Positions 33,613-46,479 of a stretch of DNA of 64,000 bases are shown piece by piece. Position numbers and translations under genes: made by a program. Every line of letters starts with the position of its first letter. The stretch's first letter is position 1. This DNA comes from Corallium rubrum (taxonomy: Eukaryota > Cnidaria > Anthozoa > Scleralcyonacea > Coralliidae), in assembly GCA_964035015.1 (NCBI GenBank), contig OZ035998.1:28121262-28185261 (forward strand), in the 5' to 3' direction. The notes under the pieces were generated by a model. It made no database searches. It had not been told where the DNA came from and saw nothing but the letters and a program-made list of their open reading frames with translations.

Positions 33613-34900
33613 TTGTGGTTCAAATTTATAGATCACGTGTCAGCTCAGCTCCACGATCTACAACTTGGCTTTCTCAAAGGCAAATCGACGACGTCACAGC
33701 TTTTACATGTTCTCCACGACATTAACAATGCGTTAGACAACAGATGCCAAATCGACTCTATCTACCTCGACTTTGCAAAAGCATTCGACAAGGTTAGGCA
33801 TAACCTCCTGCTGGTCAAGCTTCACAGTCAGTTTGGCGTAAGAGGTAATCTCTACGCTGGTTTAGAGATTACCTCTCTGGGCGTTACCAGAGAGTTACTG
33901 TACTTGGTGAAACCTCTCAAACACTCCCGATTTTGTCTGGAGTGCCTCAGGGGTCAATCCTTGGACCTCTCTTATTCCTTGTTTTTGTTAACGACCTTCC
34001 TCGGTCTATTTCCAGTGGAACAGATGTGGCAATGCTTGCAGACGACACCAAGTGTTACCGCACTGTCCAAACGATAGAGGATAGCAAAAATCTGCAGTTA
34101 GATCTTAACAGTCTTGTCAAGTGGTGCCACGATTGGAAAATTGACTTATACCAAACTAAGTGTGGTGTTCTAAACATTTCTAGAAGCACTCAACCACACA
34201 ATACCAACTTCTTGGCATCTATTAAGCGATCCAGACATCAAAAAGATCTTGGAATAATTGTTACATCAGATCTGAAATGGAACAAACACGTCCAGGAAAC
34301 ATCCAAGGCTAACAAGATGCTGGGCTTTATCAAACGATCAGCGGCTGATATCCACGATCATGAAGTGCGCAAGGTCCTCTACTTCTCAATTGTACAAAGC
34401 AAGCTGTCCTACGGCCGCAGCCAAGTGTGGGCACCCCAAACGGTGAATAACATTCTTGCCATTGAAAGCGTACTACGACGTGCGATCAAGTTTATTTTAT
34501 CGCTCCCTTATCGTACAGATGTCTCGTACAAGGGAAGACTACATTCTATCGGTATCTTCCCAATATGCTACTGGCACGAATATCTAGATTTAGTTTATCT
34601 ATATAAACGTATAACTAAGAACTGTAACAAAAATATCTCTATTAGGGTTCCTTTACCAGTAACAGCAATCTTAGTAATGGCCTCGTACTAAATGTACCAA
34701 AATGTAGAACAGTAAGTTTTCAGAACAGCTATTACATTAGAGCTCCCAGTGTCTGGAACACTCTCCCTGGTTCCATAAGAGACAGTACTAGATCTATATC
34801 ATCATTTAAATATGCTTTGTACAAGTCCTATCTAGATCTTACTGATGATATCTATGATCCGGAAAACCTCAAAACATATAAATATGTATGTGTTAAGTGA
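33613..34900 (+). pseudogene. LINE D: non-LTR reverse transcriptase fragment
   Basis: 5'-truncated RT. RT motifs in order: QLGFLKGKSTTSQL, motif A YLDFAKAFDKV, then a frameshift near 33858. After this come GVPQGSILGPLLFLVFVNDL, motif C LADDTK (about 34028-34045, Leu in the usual Tyr/Phe position) and the thumb. A second frameshift near 34650 leads into NSYYIRAPSVWNTLP, and the stop is at 34898-34900. The 3' UTR (about 55 bp) runs into (TTTA)n. Two frameshifts and the missing endonuclease make it dead. The family differs from A, C and G. Confidence 0.85.
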
Positions 34901-34951
34901 CACACAACTCGTTCGCTCCACAGTCTATCTGTGAGAGAGTGTTGTTAGATC

Positions 34952-35075
34952 GATTTTTATTTATTTATTTATTTATTTATTTGTTTATTTATTTATTTAT
35001 TTACTTATTTATTTACTTATTTATTTTTTATTTATTTATATAAATATTTATTTATTTATTCATTCATTTATTTGG
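34952..35075. repeat. (TTTA)n array at LINE D 3' end
   Basis: Imperfect TTTA units with TTTG and TTAC variants, immediately downstream of LINE D. Confidence 0.95.
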
Positions 35076-35151
35076 ACCCCGTTATTGGAGATTTTATCTC
35101 TGTGGTCAGGCCCTGCCTTTGTATTTACTTTATGTCACTTTATTTCCTTTA

Positions 35152-35341
35152 TATTTGTTTGTTTGTTTGTTTGTTTGTTTGTTTGTTTGTTTGTTTGTTT
35201 GTTTGTTTGTTTGTTTGTTTGTTTGTTTGTTTGTTTGTTTGTTTGTTTGTTTGTTTGTTTGTTTGTTTGTTTGTTTGTTTGTTTGTTTGTTTGTTTGTTT
35301 GTTTGTTTGTTTGTTTGTTTGTTTGTTTGTTTGTTTGTTTG
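35152..35341. repeat. (TTTG)n array
   Basis: About 47 almost perfect TTTG units. It is preceded by about 75 bp of unique sequence (ACCCCGTTATTGGAGATTTT...) that looks like another LINE 3' end. Confidence 0.97.
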
Positions 35342-35397
35342 TATGTGTGAATTGTCTGGCAAATCTTGTAAATTAAAATAAAAATAAAATAAATTAC

Positions 35398-35685
35398 ATG
35401 AAAAGCCTTGGACATATTTTTCTTGAATGTCCATTGTTTGCTGCTCTGGAACATGAACTCCTCTCCTCTGCTGCTATTATTTTTGCCGATATATACATCT
35501 TTTATCAGATATTTCAAAAAGTTGACTTTTTTATAAATTGCTTGTTTTTCCTATTTCTTCCCTGCTTATTTATAAAATTAACTAAGTTTCGATCGCCTCA
35601 TGTAAATCTCAGCAACTTAATAAAAAGTAAGTTTCCTAGTAATGAGCTTTCCGAACTTTTAGAGCAAACTTCAGACTATGTTTAA
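35398..35685 (+). pseudogene. Possible LINE ORF2 C-terminal fragment
   Basis: A 95-residue frame starting near GHIFLECPLF, resembling the His...FLECP tail motif seen after the RT of many non-LTR proteins, followed by a hydrophobic stretch and a short SNLIKSKF tail. No RT motifs remain. It lies between the (TTTG)n array and LINE C. The assignment rests on one short motif, so confidence is modest. Confidence 0.45.
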
Positions 35686-38600
35686 ATAAAAAACATGCAT
35701 CATATACATGCATCGAAGTCAACCTGTTCAAACATTTGAGTCCCAGTGACTCACTGGGAATCACAATAATGTTGTGGGTACGAGTTCCCGCTTGCATGTT
35801 GTCCAGTTCCAGACCCACTTTCCCCACAAAGAAAAGATGGTCCAGTCTTTTTTGCACTATGTCCTATTACCAGAGGGATTTTAACAAAAACTCAGAAAGC
35901 TAAGTCAAAGAAACGTTGTGATTGCTTGATTATTCAAAGCCCTCCATCCGGAAGTTACCTGAGCATGTGATTATTCATGTTGAGACAAATGATCTCAAAA
36001 CAAAAGTTCCTACCTATATCATCAAAGATACATCCAAATTATGTGACCAAATCTTACAAATGAGTGCCAACATAAGGTTAACACTATTACAAATCATACT
36101 GAGGAAAGATGTTCAAAATATCGAAATGAAAGTCACAAAGTTTAACGAACCTTTGACCACCTTATACGGAAGAATGAATTGGAACATTCTCAAACATAAA
36201 TGAAAGAGGTCTTGACAGATTTGGACTACATCTTAACAGAACAGGTACTGCTATCCTCGCTAGAAACTTAGCTAATAGTATATACAGCATTTTTAACCAT
36301 CATGCACTTAGTACGGAAACCACCACATTTAATAGTACTAATAGCAACTCTATGTATAACATCTTCCTAACAAAGGTCTTTCAATTATACACTTAAACAC
36401 CAATCAGTAACAAATAAGGTCGATTTGATGAAAATAATGATATTACTTGCCATCGTCAAAAATGCAATGTAATATTTGGAATTACCGAGTCACATCTAAG
36501 ATAACGAACTTACCATAGAAAAATTTTGTTGTATAAGGAAAGATCGTTCCCACTCTGCAGGTGGTAGTGGAATCCTGGGCCCTGGCTCACATTCCCAATT
36601 CAATAAATTTTAATCGTAGAACAGGCTTGGAAAGCATACGTAATGAGCTAATTGAAATTACTTGTGTTGAAATAATACTTTACAAATCATCTCCAATAAT
36701 ATGCTTTATTTATTGCCCCCCGAATTATGGAGGGAGGAACTCAAAGATATCTTGAATAAATTGGAAAAAGAATGGAAAGAGGTAATTATATTAGGCGATT
36801 TTAATGCAACACTCTAAACAAAACTCAATATAAGCCCTTAAAACGAATGATGACATCATTCCAATATGACCAGTTGGTTGATGACATTACCAGACCAGTG
36901 TCAAAATCTATTTTAGATCATACATATACATCACACCCTCAATCTATCCTGAAGTCAGGAGTGATTGAAACTGGATTAAGAGATCATCATTCAATTTTCG
37001 TCACCAGAAAAAAAATCAACCCGAAAGAAATAAAAACGCTGAAACACCAGACAATACCGTATATGAACACGAAAGAATTTGATGTTAATAGTTTCATTGA
37101 AGAAATACAACAACTACCATGGCACTTACTTGAAAGCATTCATGACCCTAACATTTACCTTAACATGTGGAATGAAATGTATCTAAACACATTAAATAAC
37201 CACGCCCAGGTAGTCACAAAAAGAGTAAAATCTAAACGACTATCTGGGTGGCTAACTAGAGACATACGGGATAAAATGAAATTAAGAGACAAGTACCTAA
37301 AACGAGCTAAGAGATCAAATTATGAAGATGACTGGGTCTCATATAAACAATGCAGAAACAAAATCACCAAATAAATTCGCGAATCGAAAGCAACTTATTA
37401 CAAAACCAAATTATTAAATGAAAACACTTCAAACCCAAAATTGCTTTGGAAAATTTTCAAGAAAACTGCATCAATGGAAACAGACATCGCTCCTGAATTT
37501 ATTGTTGTTAACGATGTAAAATATACTGATCATCACGAAATAAGTAATACCTTCAATAACTATTTCATACAAATAGACCTCACAAATCTTAAGATATTTA
37601 TAGATTCACATATTCCAGAAAGTATTAGTTTTACCATACCTCTAATGACTGAGCAAACAGTCTTCAACCTCTTAAACAATGTTCATGCTAATAAAGTCAC
37701 CGGTCTTGATGGTATTGATGCATTCTTCTTGAAAATAGCGGCCTCTGCACTTACAAAATCCCTTACAACATTATGTAACATTAGTATCACTAAAGGACTC
37801 TTTCCACTATTATGGAAACAAGCCAGGCTTACACCAAAACACAAGAGTGATTCGTTATCTGATAGATCAAACTTCAGGCCTCTCTCCATATTATCCATTG
37901 TTTCCAAAAATTTTAGAAAGACATGTTTACAATAGTACGTATAATTTTCTACAGCGTTACAAGCTCCAAACTAAACATCAACATAGTTTCAGGATGAATC
38001 ACTCATGTGAAACCCTACTGCTCTCTCTCTCTCTATGAAACGTTGATAACGACAATTGAAAGAGGTGAAATTAATGGACTAACGCTACTAGATTTCTCAA
38101 AAGCATTTGATGTGTTAGACCATAAATTACTCCTGCAAAAACTATATCATTTCAGACCAGAGGCAATAGCCTGGATTAACTCATATCTGTCAAACCGAAC
38201 GCAAAGGGTTAAATTCAAAACTGCTTTCTGATTCATTGCCGGTTAATTGCGGTGTCCCACAAGGGTCAATTCTAGGACCGCTCTTATTCATTATTTTCGT
38301 CAATGACCTTCCACTTCACCAACAATGTACAATACCATTTATTTTCGCTGATGATTCGTCAATACTAGCCTCCAGCCTGCTGATCAATGATTTAAATCTA
38401 AAATTGACCAATGACCTTAAGTTAATATCAACATGGTTAAACACGAACCTAATGTCACTGAATTGCACAAAAAGCAAATGCATGAAAATATATTCTAAAC
38501 GTAAAACTAATGCCTCGGACAAAATTCTTGTTACAATAAATAATAATAAATCAATAGATGAAGCAACAACAACAACAAAGAAACTGCTTGGAGTCCACTT

Positions 38601-39082
38601 AGATAGTGGACTTCAGTGGGAAGAACATATAACTAATATATACCAAATTATTAATAAACGGCTTCTTCTATTAAGACGGCTTCGGCAAAATTTACCTTAT
38701 CATTCCTGTATCATTTTACCAGTATATTATATATTATATTACCTATATATTATATTGTTGCACCGTTTGGGGCAACGCATCAAAGGAAAAGCTTAATGAT
38801 CTCCTGAAACTCAAAAAAAGATCAGCACGTACTATACTGGAGGCATCTACTGATGAAACATCAGTTGAACTATTTAAAAAGCTTGGATGGTTTCCACTAC
38901 ATAATCTAATTAAACTAAGAAAACTTATATTAGTATTCACTGTATTAAAAAATAAAGCTCCATCAAACCTGTATGACTGAAGTTTGTCGGTGAAGCACAT
39001 AGTGTTAGCACAAGAGCGTCACTGACAGACTTGAAAGTTCTAAAAGTCTCTAGTGAGCTTGGTAAAACAAAAACCTCGTATA

Positions 39083-40716
39083 AATTGTAAATTTCAGGGG
39101 TAAAAATTACCCCAAAATGTGGAGGTAAAAAGTTTTCCACAGAACGCCCCGTTTTTGGGGTATAAAATTTCAATCAATTTAAAAAAGGGGTAATTTTTAC
39201 CCCGCAATTCGGGGGTAGTTTTTACCTCGAAATGTGGGTAAAATTTAAGGGGTAAAAATAAGAGGGTAAAAATTGAATAGTCCCAGTTCTTTATTTATTA
39301 CATTATTAGTGGAACCTTTGGTGTCCCAATGGGTCACCCATCCAAGTACTAACCCTAGTTTCCTTACCTTACCACTGCGCCAAGCTTCCTCTTCTTGTTT
39401 TGTATTAAAATTTAAGATATATAACTGTTCTTTTTCTTTAATATTACACTGCAGTTAAGTTCATATTTTCTTTACTTTTTTTAACACACGATTTTTTAAC
39501 GTTTCGCAACGTTTGAGATGTATTTTTGAAAGGTTTCATTAAAAAACATCTGTGTTGACAAGTGTGACAGATCAAAAACATTTCCAAACATTTCAAAGAT
39601 CCTGTGAATTTTTGTTTATGCTTTTTTACATTAATAGTTTTGCCACATAGAAAATGTTATCAGTTAATAGCCGATCAGTTTCCGTGTCATACGACGAAAA
39701 AACAAAATTTATTTCGATAACAGTTTATAAAACACTAGCCGTTGTAGGTCAAAAAGATGTACAAACATTTGTTTATCTATATACGAATTTCCAGCAAAAT
39801 GGGAAAAGTAAATCGTTACAACGTTAAGAACTAAATTCAGAGTCAGTTTAGCCCATTTAGGTCAGTCTTGTTTCCTCAGCTTTGATACACAGACAATGCA
39901 GAAAATCCTATTGTTTTTGACACAAGAAAAGTGTAAAATCATTCAAAGTAATTCATTTCAATAGCAACTCAACAGACACTGTCGTAGAGCAAAAAATATA
40001 GGAAATAACACTTCTTTACTTACCACCAATTTAATCCAATATAAAACAACAACATTCAAAACCAAATCCAGAGTAGTTTCATTTATGTAAGCAGTGTTAT
40101 AGGTTGTGTTTAAGCCACCTTTGGGCCTTTACACAGACGACGTTTACAAGCTTACGGAAGTAAACTTTAGGTCTATTTCAATCTGCTAAACAAACTTCTG
40201 CTTAATTTTTAGCTATTATACACACTTGTGTACAAAAACTCTTCAAGAAAATTGAAGATTGCCTACATACGCTTTAATATTAACGGTAATTGTAGTTATG
40301 TCTTCAGGTCACTCCTTCGAAAAAATTCGCCATTTTCGAAAACATTGCCTTGCAGTTCTGGTTACCCCCAACATAGGTGGAGTTTTTACCCCCACTATTA
40401 GTTACCCCTTACAAGGGGGGTAAATTTTACCGTCGTTATTATTTATCCCCTAAAATGGGGGTAGATTTTACCCCTAGATAATTTTACCCCCCTATGTCTT
40501 TACTCCTCATTCAGGAGTAAATTTTACCTTTTTACCCATAGATGGGTAAAAAAATTTGCTCCAACAAATTACCCCCGTAAAAGGGGTAATTCTGTGCGAC
40601 AAAATGAAGTATTGCCCTTATTTAAGAGGTAATTATTACCCCCTTATCATTTATCCCCCTAAACATAGCACTTTTACCCCCAAAATGGGGTAATTTTACC
40701 CCTGAAATTTACAGTG
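39083..40716. mobile_element. 1634-bp TA-flanked element with GGGGTAAA subterminal arrays
   Basis: Ends AATTGTAAATTTCAGGGGTA and, inverted, CACTGTAAATTTCAGGGGTA. TA duplications lie at 39081-39082 and 40717-40718. Removing the element and one TA rejoins the LINE C frame as ...SY/SGALLF. About 190 bp at the left and 355 bp at the right are filled with GGGGTAAAA / TTTTACCCC in both orientations, like transposase-binding repeats. No transposase frame, so non-autonomous. Tc1/mariner is suggested by TA only; the iteron-rich ends are atypical. Confidence 0.88.
39332..39354 (-). ncRNA. 5S rRNA-derived segment (SINE piece) inside the TA element
   Basis: On the minus strand a 23-base run from GGTTAGTACTTGG to GATGGGTGACC matches the 5S rRNA 3' internal-promoter region (box C area). 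It is preceded by AGCTTGGCGCAGTGGTAAGG, which resembles a tRNA box A. The remainder of 5S is absent, so this is a Pol III-derived SINE piece, not a 5S gene. Confidence 0.65.
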
Positions 40717-41182
40717 TAGTGGAGCTTTGTTATTTAATTCGCTCCCTAACCGCTTAAAGGACACTAGCAATATTAGCATTTCAACTTTCAAAAATGAACT
40801 AAAAAATATGATGTCGAAGTCAGCGAAATGAACCGACTAGGACTTTGCCTGTATAAACTGTAAATTTAAACTAACCAGCAACTGTGTCACTTAATCATTT
40901 ACTGATTTAACTAATAAAGGCCATCTGGTAGAATACAATATGTAAAGATGCTTATACCTTCTTTTAAATAGAGTTCAAAAAACAAAATGCTGCTGGGGAA
41001 AACCCTTGGCATCTGTATATCATCCAGCGCTTAGTAAATATGTACAAAGCAATAGGCGAGGATGTGGCGTAAACGGACAATGTCGTGTTTGTAAATTACG
41101 GCGATTATACACCAGCTGCTTTGCTGCTTTTCGAAGCTTACAATATAGAGATTAGAAGAGATAAACTTGAACATTATAAGAT

Positions 41183-41502
41183 GAGAATAGGGTTTATTAG
41201 AAGTAATATTGGGCATTTCACTCGATTACATAGCATGTTCTAGGGATTTTTGGTAAAGGAAAATTCGAGTGTAGAATATATACATTTTAAGACCAAACCG
41301 GGACCAGTTGCGAAAAATGCAACTACACAGGCCTTCCGGCAGGAATTGAACCCACGACCTTGCGATTCTAGCTAGTGCAATGCTCAGTGGTCCCGGTATA
41401 TATTCTACACTCGAATTTTCCTTCACCAAAAATCCCTAGAACATGCTATGTAATCGAGTGAAATGCCCAATATTACTTTCTAATAAACCCAATTCTCTCC
41501 TG
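41183..41502. repeat. ~100-bp inverted repeat enclosing a truncated SINE
   Basis: Arms 41183-41285 and 41400-41502 are complementary (GAAAATTCGAGTGTAGAATA against its reverse complement, and CACTCGATTACATAGCATGT). Between them is a minus-strand SINE lacking its first ~25 bases but with box B. Confidence 0.75.
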
Positions 41503-41540
41503 GCATTACCACCTTAATGTATACAGAACTCGCGATCAAG

Positions 41541-41700
41541 CTCTCGGCAACGGCCTCCGTGGCTCAGTGGTCAGAGCATTGCACTAGAATCGCAAGGTCG
41601 TGGGTTCAATTCCTGCCGGAAGGCCTGTGTAGTTGCATTTTTCGCAACTGGTCCCAGTTTGGTCATAAAATGTATATATTCTAGACTCGAATTTTCCTTC
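41541..41700 (+). mobile_element. tRNA-derived SINE, best copy
   Basis: The tRNA-like head (41552-41623) has box A TGGCTCAGTGG (41560-41570) and box B GGTTCAATTCC (41603-41613), D-stem GCTC/GAGC and acceptor-like GGCCT...AGGCC. The tail TTGCATTTTTCGCAACTGG is shared with other copies at 13940-14080 and 41290-41400. Multiple diverged copies and a mismatched anticodon stem make it a SINE, not a tRNA gene. Confidence 0.75.
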
Positions 41701-42954
41701 ACCAAAAATCCCTAGAACATAAGATGAGAACAGATGCTTGGAAGCTGTCTAAAAGAAATTGTGTAAACTCAGGCTTCGATTCCGGCACGGTTCTGGTAAA
41801 ACGTCGTTTCCGTAGGACCTTCTGTCCGCTATTGTAAACTGGTCGATGAAATGCGATATAACTGTAAAGTTTACAAACGGCGTTTTCAAACATATTACAC
41901 GTTTGACTTGCGACGAAAACGAAGTCAGCCCAGACAGATCAAATTACACGCATTCATGAAGATTCATTTCTTCAGGAAGCTGTCATTTTAATAATTCTAC
42001 CTTGATTAATTTTGATACTAGCCAATATAAGGTCCCATAGACCATCAAAGTTTTTAAAACGTTTTTGTAGCCCCACATTTAGAGTTTCATGGTTCATAGT
42101 ATATCTTTCCCTCCCGAGTAGAACTAATGCACAGTGCTCCCTATAAGATCGTGGAGACTTTGTTAAAATCAGAGTTCGTTATATACTTATATCGAGAGTC
42201 CGATGTAGCATATACTTTCTTATTTTCTCATCAAAAACCAGTTTGTGTTACATCTATATACAACGTGCATCTAAGTCAAACAGTTCAATAGTAGAGCAAT
42301 CAATCAGAATCGGTTGTGGTATCGATTCACGTCTAAATTCTCAGTAAAGCTCTCGAAAAGCGTAATTTCTCGTCAAATCTAAACTATGTATAGCATATCT
42401 TCACCTTCTTATAAAAACGTATTTTGTCTATAATAAAATCAACATGCAAGTGAGTCGCGAGCAGCTGTAATTGTTAAAGCGTCTCGCGGCGACGATCACG
42501 GGAAATTATAATATGTTCGAATCCCGTCTTTTCTTTTCGGAGGACTCGTCATATCTAAACTAGCATATATATATCCTTCATCATTTAACAACATAAGAAT
42601 GGCAGTATATATAATTGCGAATAATTTATTTTTAGCGAGTTTAGATTCCAAAATGAGTTCGGATACACATCGATCATGCACAAGCAGTTGAGAAATTGCT
42701 TTATCTAATTACAAACCATATAGCGTCGAGATCCCTGATCTTTGGGCGTTATAGTTGAATAGGATATAACAAGGCCCCAGCAAATGCATGAGTGCATGAG
42801 TGGATAATGGATGGAAAAGTTCATTTAATTATAATAAGTATTTTGTTCTAAGCTAAAAGATTAATACTAATAACTAATTTCATTTAACTATTTTGCAAAT
42901 TTACCGAATTGTATCCCTATCTGTCCTTTGCTTCAACTTGCTGCATGAGACATA

Positions 42955-43590
<636 letters not shown>

Positions 43591-43824
43591 ATTCGAAATT
43601 TCTTCAGTTATATGCAACTGCTTTACAAGAAAGCCGAGAATACTTATAAAAATTTAATTAATTTGAGGAAGCAAGTGATGAGAGACTTTTTTAAATTTTA
43701 AAGACTGGTTTCACACAAGGTATAAATTTTAAAATGGTCTCTTAGATAACATAACTATTGTCATATGTTCAACACGTGAGTGACATAGCCTTTTCCAGTG
43801 CAATTGATCTATAGGCGATTTTTT

Positions 43825-43990
43825 TCGCGCGAAGCCACTTTCTGTTTTGCGAATTCAATAGATTTCTGATTAACTAGTTCCAGCTCAGAACTCATGAGAC
43901 AAAAAAAAAAGTCGCTTCGCGCGAAAAAAGTCGCCTGGGCTATAGGGGAAAACCGGCTTTATGGAAACCAGGCTTTAGTTCACTATAGGT
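43825..43990. mobile_element. MITE of the GGTTTTCC / GTCGCTTCGCGCG family
   Basis: Inverted arms around GGCGATTTTTTTCGCGCGAA and TTCGCGCGAAAAAAGTCGCC. Right border GGGGAAAACCGGCTTTATGG then AAACCAGGCTTTA, tying it to the 30614-30775 family. Related to 396-534. Confidence 0.65.
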
Positions 43991-43994
43991 CTGA

Positions 43995-44275
43995 CCTCAT
44001 AGCCCTGGCTTGTAATTACTGTTGCCGGTCGATTTTTCAACTTTTGTAATCTACTACATACATCGCAATAGTCAAATAATGGTTGAATTAACGACTTACA
44101 TATTGTTAGGGATGTCTCCAGTGGAACAAATTGTTTTACCTGACGAAGGCCGGAGATATAGCAGCAAATAATTTTTTTAGAAATGTAATCAATATGCTCT
44201 ATCCATGATAACCTTTCGTCTATATATACTTCTAATGATTTGGTAACCCTAACTCGGTTTATAGGTTTTAGTAAA
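43995..44275 (-). pseudogene. LINE fragment (CR1-like ORF2 thumb region)
   Basis: The minus strand encodes, with few stops, SLEVYIDERLSWIEHIDYIS, GLRQVKQFVPLETSL and SLIQPLFDYCDV, then a small deletion and LQKLKNRPATVITSQGYEVR. These are aligned motifs of LINEs A and B after the RT core. It is flanked on both sides by MITEs of one family. A dead fragment. Confidence 0.75.
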
Positions 44276-44289
44276 ACTTAAGTTCCAGA

Positions 44290-44427
44290 GTAAATAATTA
44301 AGAAAAGACTTTCTTTTGTTCGAATTCAATAGATTTCTGATTAGTTCCAGTTCAGAGCTCATGAGACAAAAGAAAAAGTCGCTTCGCGCGAAAAAATTCG
44401 CCTAGCTGGAAAACCGGCTTAAGTCAA
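44290..44427. mobile_element. Truncated MITE of the same family
   Basis: CAATAGATTTCTGATTAGTT, CTCATGAGACAAAAGAAAAA and GTCGCTTCGCGCG up to GGAAAACCGGCTTAA. The left arm lacks its outer part. Confidence 0.65.
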
Positions 44428-44475
44428 GTAAAATAGTGAACGCACCCGTGGTGCTACTTAGAAAGGAAACAGTTT

Positions 44476-44506
44476 ATCAATGGGCCCTTCGCTCGAAACG
44501 TTAGAC
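44476..44506 (+). ncRNA. Partial hammerhead core
   Basis: GGGCCCTTCGCTCGAAACGT followed by TAG matches the stem II/GAAA/stem III half of the ribozyme at 22295-22334, but the CTGACGA box is degenerate (TATCAAT). Unlikely to be active. Confidence 0.45.
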
Positions 44507-44689
44507 TCCTACGTTCTCTGTTTCGGCAGTATATCTAACCTTACTATATTTCGATTGTTGTTTCTACACTGCCTACGCAGCACGCTACTTTTATTACACT
44601 CAATGGATAACCTTTGCACGTTTCTCACTTGCCCAAAGAGTCTCTTGTTGACAGTAGAATAATCTGGCAGTAACCAGAGTTAAATATAA

Positions 44690-45330
44690 ACTGGCGGTGC
44701 GGTATAGCCATAATCAAATATTCTGCGGAATGAGCCAGAATACAATGATGAAAGTGTACTACTTGGTAAGGAAAAAGTTACAGTTAGAGAAGAAATTGAT
44801 CTCGAACGTGGTAAACACAATACCTGAACAAGAACTTGCGCTTTGCTATAGTATCCTTCCAAAGATCTTCGTTCTGTCCGCTTACGTATACTGCTTCATG
44901 TCTTCTCTCCTCTGGGTTTGACAAGAATGACTGAACGAGGGAAAAAATGTAAAAAGTTTTTATATTAGACCAAATCTTGACAAATCTAGTTTGATGACGA
45001 TGTCTTTTCATAAATAATCTGTTTTATCTATATATAAATCGCACTTTATCAAAGTCACAAAGAGCTGCCGGCACAAACATTTACATGTAATAAGGTGGCC
45101 GAGTGATCAAGAAACAGCTGTCTTCGTTGGATTTCAAATTTCTAATATAATTCGTGCGAGTTTTGCGACTGTCACTTTGAAAAACTATAGTTATAATTCG
45201 ACCAATAAGAAGCCGGCTCTGGTTCACTTAACACAGATTAGTGTTTATTGACGCAAATCGTGTTAATCAATATCTGTCATATATTACTTCATAAATATGA
45301 GTCACTGACTTCTTGCACTCAGGCGACATC
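44690..45330. other. Unannotated stretch, left arm
   Basis: No gene recognised. The two short frames here, on opposite strands at 44697-44921 and 44784-45011, overlap each other and have no recognisable domain. Confidence 0.4.
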
Positions 45331-45331
45331 A

Positions 45332-45809
45332 GTATCAGTCAATTCCAGCTGTGCCCATCCCCCTCCTCCCGCGCCACCGCGGGGATTCACCATTTTTGCT
45401 AATCCCGGGGCTATTTGGAACATTCGCACTTGCTATGCACTGTGGGAAAGTATATCTAATTCGCACCACAGGCAGGGCATTTTAACGGAAATATATTTGA
45501 AATATAAGGTTTCAAACTTCCAAGTAAATCGGACGTTAAATGAGCTAAAATGCGACAAGTTTTTCAATAAATTAGCGTTACCTTGAGTTCATGATGTGTT
45601 GTCTTCTATTTGTGTGCTTCCTGAGTTGATTTGAAGCAATTTATCTGTGTTTTCGTTTGGGATTTACCTTAATTTGTTGTTGCCCAGGGGTGGGGCCTTG
45701 GCACACTATGTCTTTCCCTGGGGTGGGGACATGGTCAATTTTTTCTCCAAAATGTCTAATGCCCAGGAGTTGGCCCGGGGGGATGGGCACAATTGGAATT
45801 GACTGATAC
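45332..45809. mobile_element. MITE, GTATCAGTCAATTCCA ends
   Basis: The left end GTATCAGTCAATTCCA continues to GTGCCCATCCCCC, and the right end is its complement (TGGAATTGACTGATAC). The interior is G/C-homopolymeric near both ends. Target duplication unclear. Confidence 0.75.
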
Positions 45810-45841
45810 ATTCATTTTAGCTCCAAGGCACAAGGCCAATA

Positions 45842-46367
45842 CACAGAATAAAGACTATACAGAAGGGCCACTCGGGTCGGAACCTTTGAAGTTTTTGTCT
45901 CCGCGCATGTCGCATTACGCATGTTGCTCAGCCAGTAAACTGCATGTTCTGGCCAATAAGCACGCTGAACTGGCTGTCCTAGCCAGTAAACTGCATATTT
46001 TTGCATAAAAATACGAGGACACGTTGTACCGCTAAGCATAGTCAATCGAGATATGGTCTGGAAACTCAGCTAAAGTCTTTGGTCTATCTTTTTGTTCGCC
46101 TTTATGCATTTTTGTGCACAGTGCACGGTCACTGAACACATTGTATTTTAGTATAATGAACGAATTGTCCAATAGCAACGTTTCACTCCAATCACTCAAC
46201 CGTGCTATTTAAATATTAATAAACCTAAAACAAAGGATGTGCACGGTAAGGTACGGTTCAAGATAAAATCACAGCTCATTATAGGCGCTTTGAAGTTTCC
46301 CGAGTTTCCAGACATTTCTCGATTGACTATGCGCTAAGTGGCCCTTCTGTATAGTCTTTATTCTGTG
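45842..46367. mobile_element. 526-bp MITE with GCCAATA duplication
   Basis: Terminal repeats CACAGAATAAAGACTATACA and the complement at the right end extend about 31 bp. The flanks GCCAATA (45835-45841 and 46368-46374) are identical, extendable to 8 bp if the terminal G is shared. A 7-8-bp duplication suggests hAT or P-type. The interior contains paired AGCCAGTAAACTGCAT words. Confidence 0.85.
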
Positions 46368-46479
46368 GCCAATATATACATACAATATACATGCGTATAA
46401 GCTGTCAAGCATATAAGCCGTGTTGTGCATATAGGTGTATATAAAGAAGATTAATTTATTATTGAGTCGGTTTTCTTTG

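Larger units (their letters stand above)
35922..40831 (+). pseudogene. LINE C: decayed CR1-like element interrupted by a TA element
   Basis: ORF1 remnant at 35922-36290 has SGNH-like HVIIHVETND (block III, Glu for Gly) and GLHLNRTG (block V). The endonuclease is riddled with stops around 36400-36840 (remnants IILGDFNATL, LRDHHSIFV). The RT is spread over frames from 36847 to 38990: NFRPLSILSIVSK, motif A LLDFSKAFDVLDH, GVPQGSILGPLLF, FADD at 38344-38355. The tail GEAHSVSTRASLTDLK stops at a 1634-bp insertion (39083-40716) and resumes as SGALLFNSLPNRLKD to a stop at 40829-40831. Frameshifts are common; one (near 37910, an extra A) is absent from the right-arm copy. Confidence 0.88.

Noticed and set aside
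41552..41623. A tRNA gene with box A and box B
   Set aside because: The anticodon stem is mismatched, the acceptor is imperfect, and diverged copies with a common tail exist elsewhere in the window. It is a SINE head.
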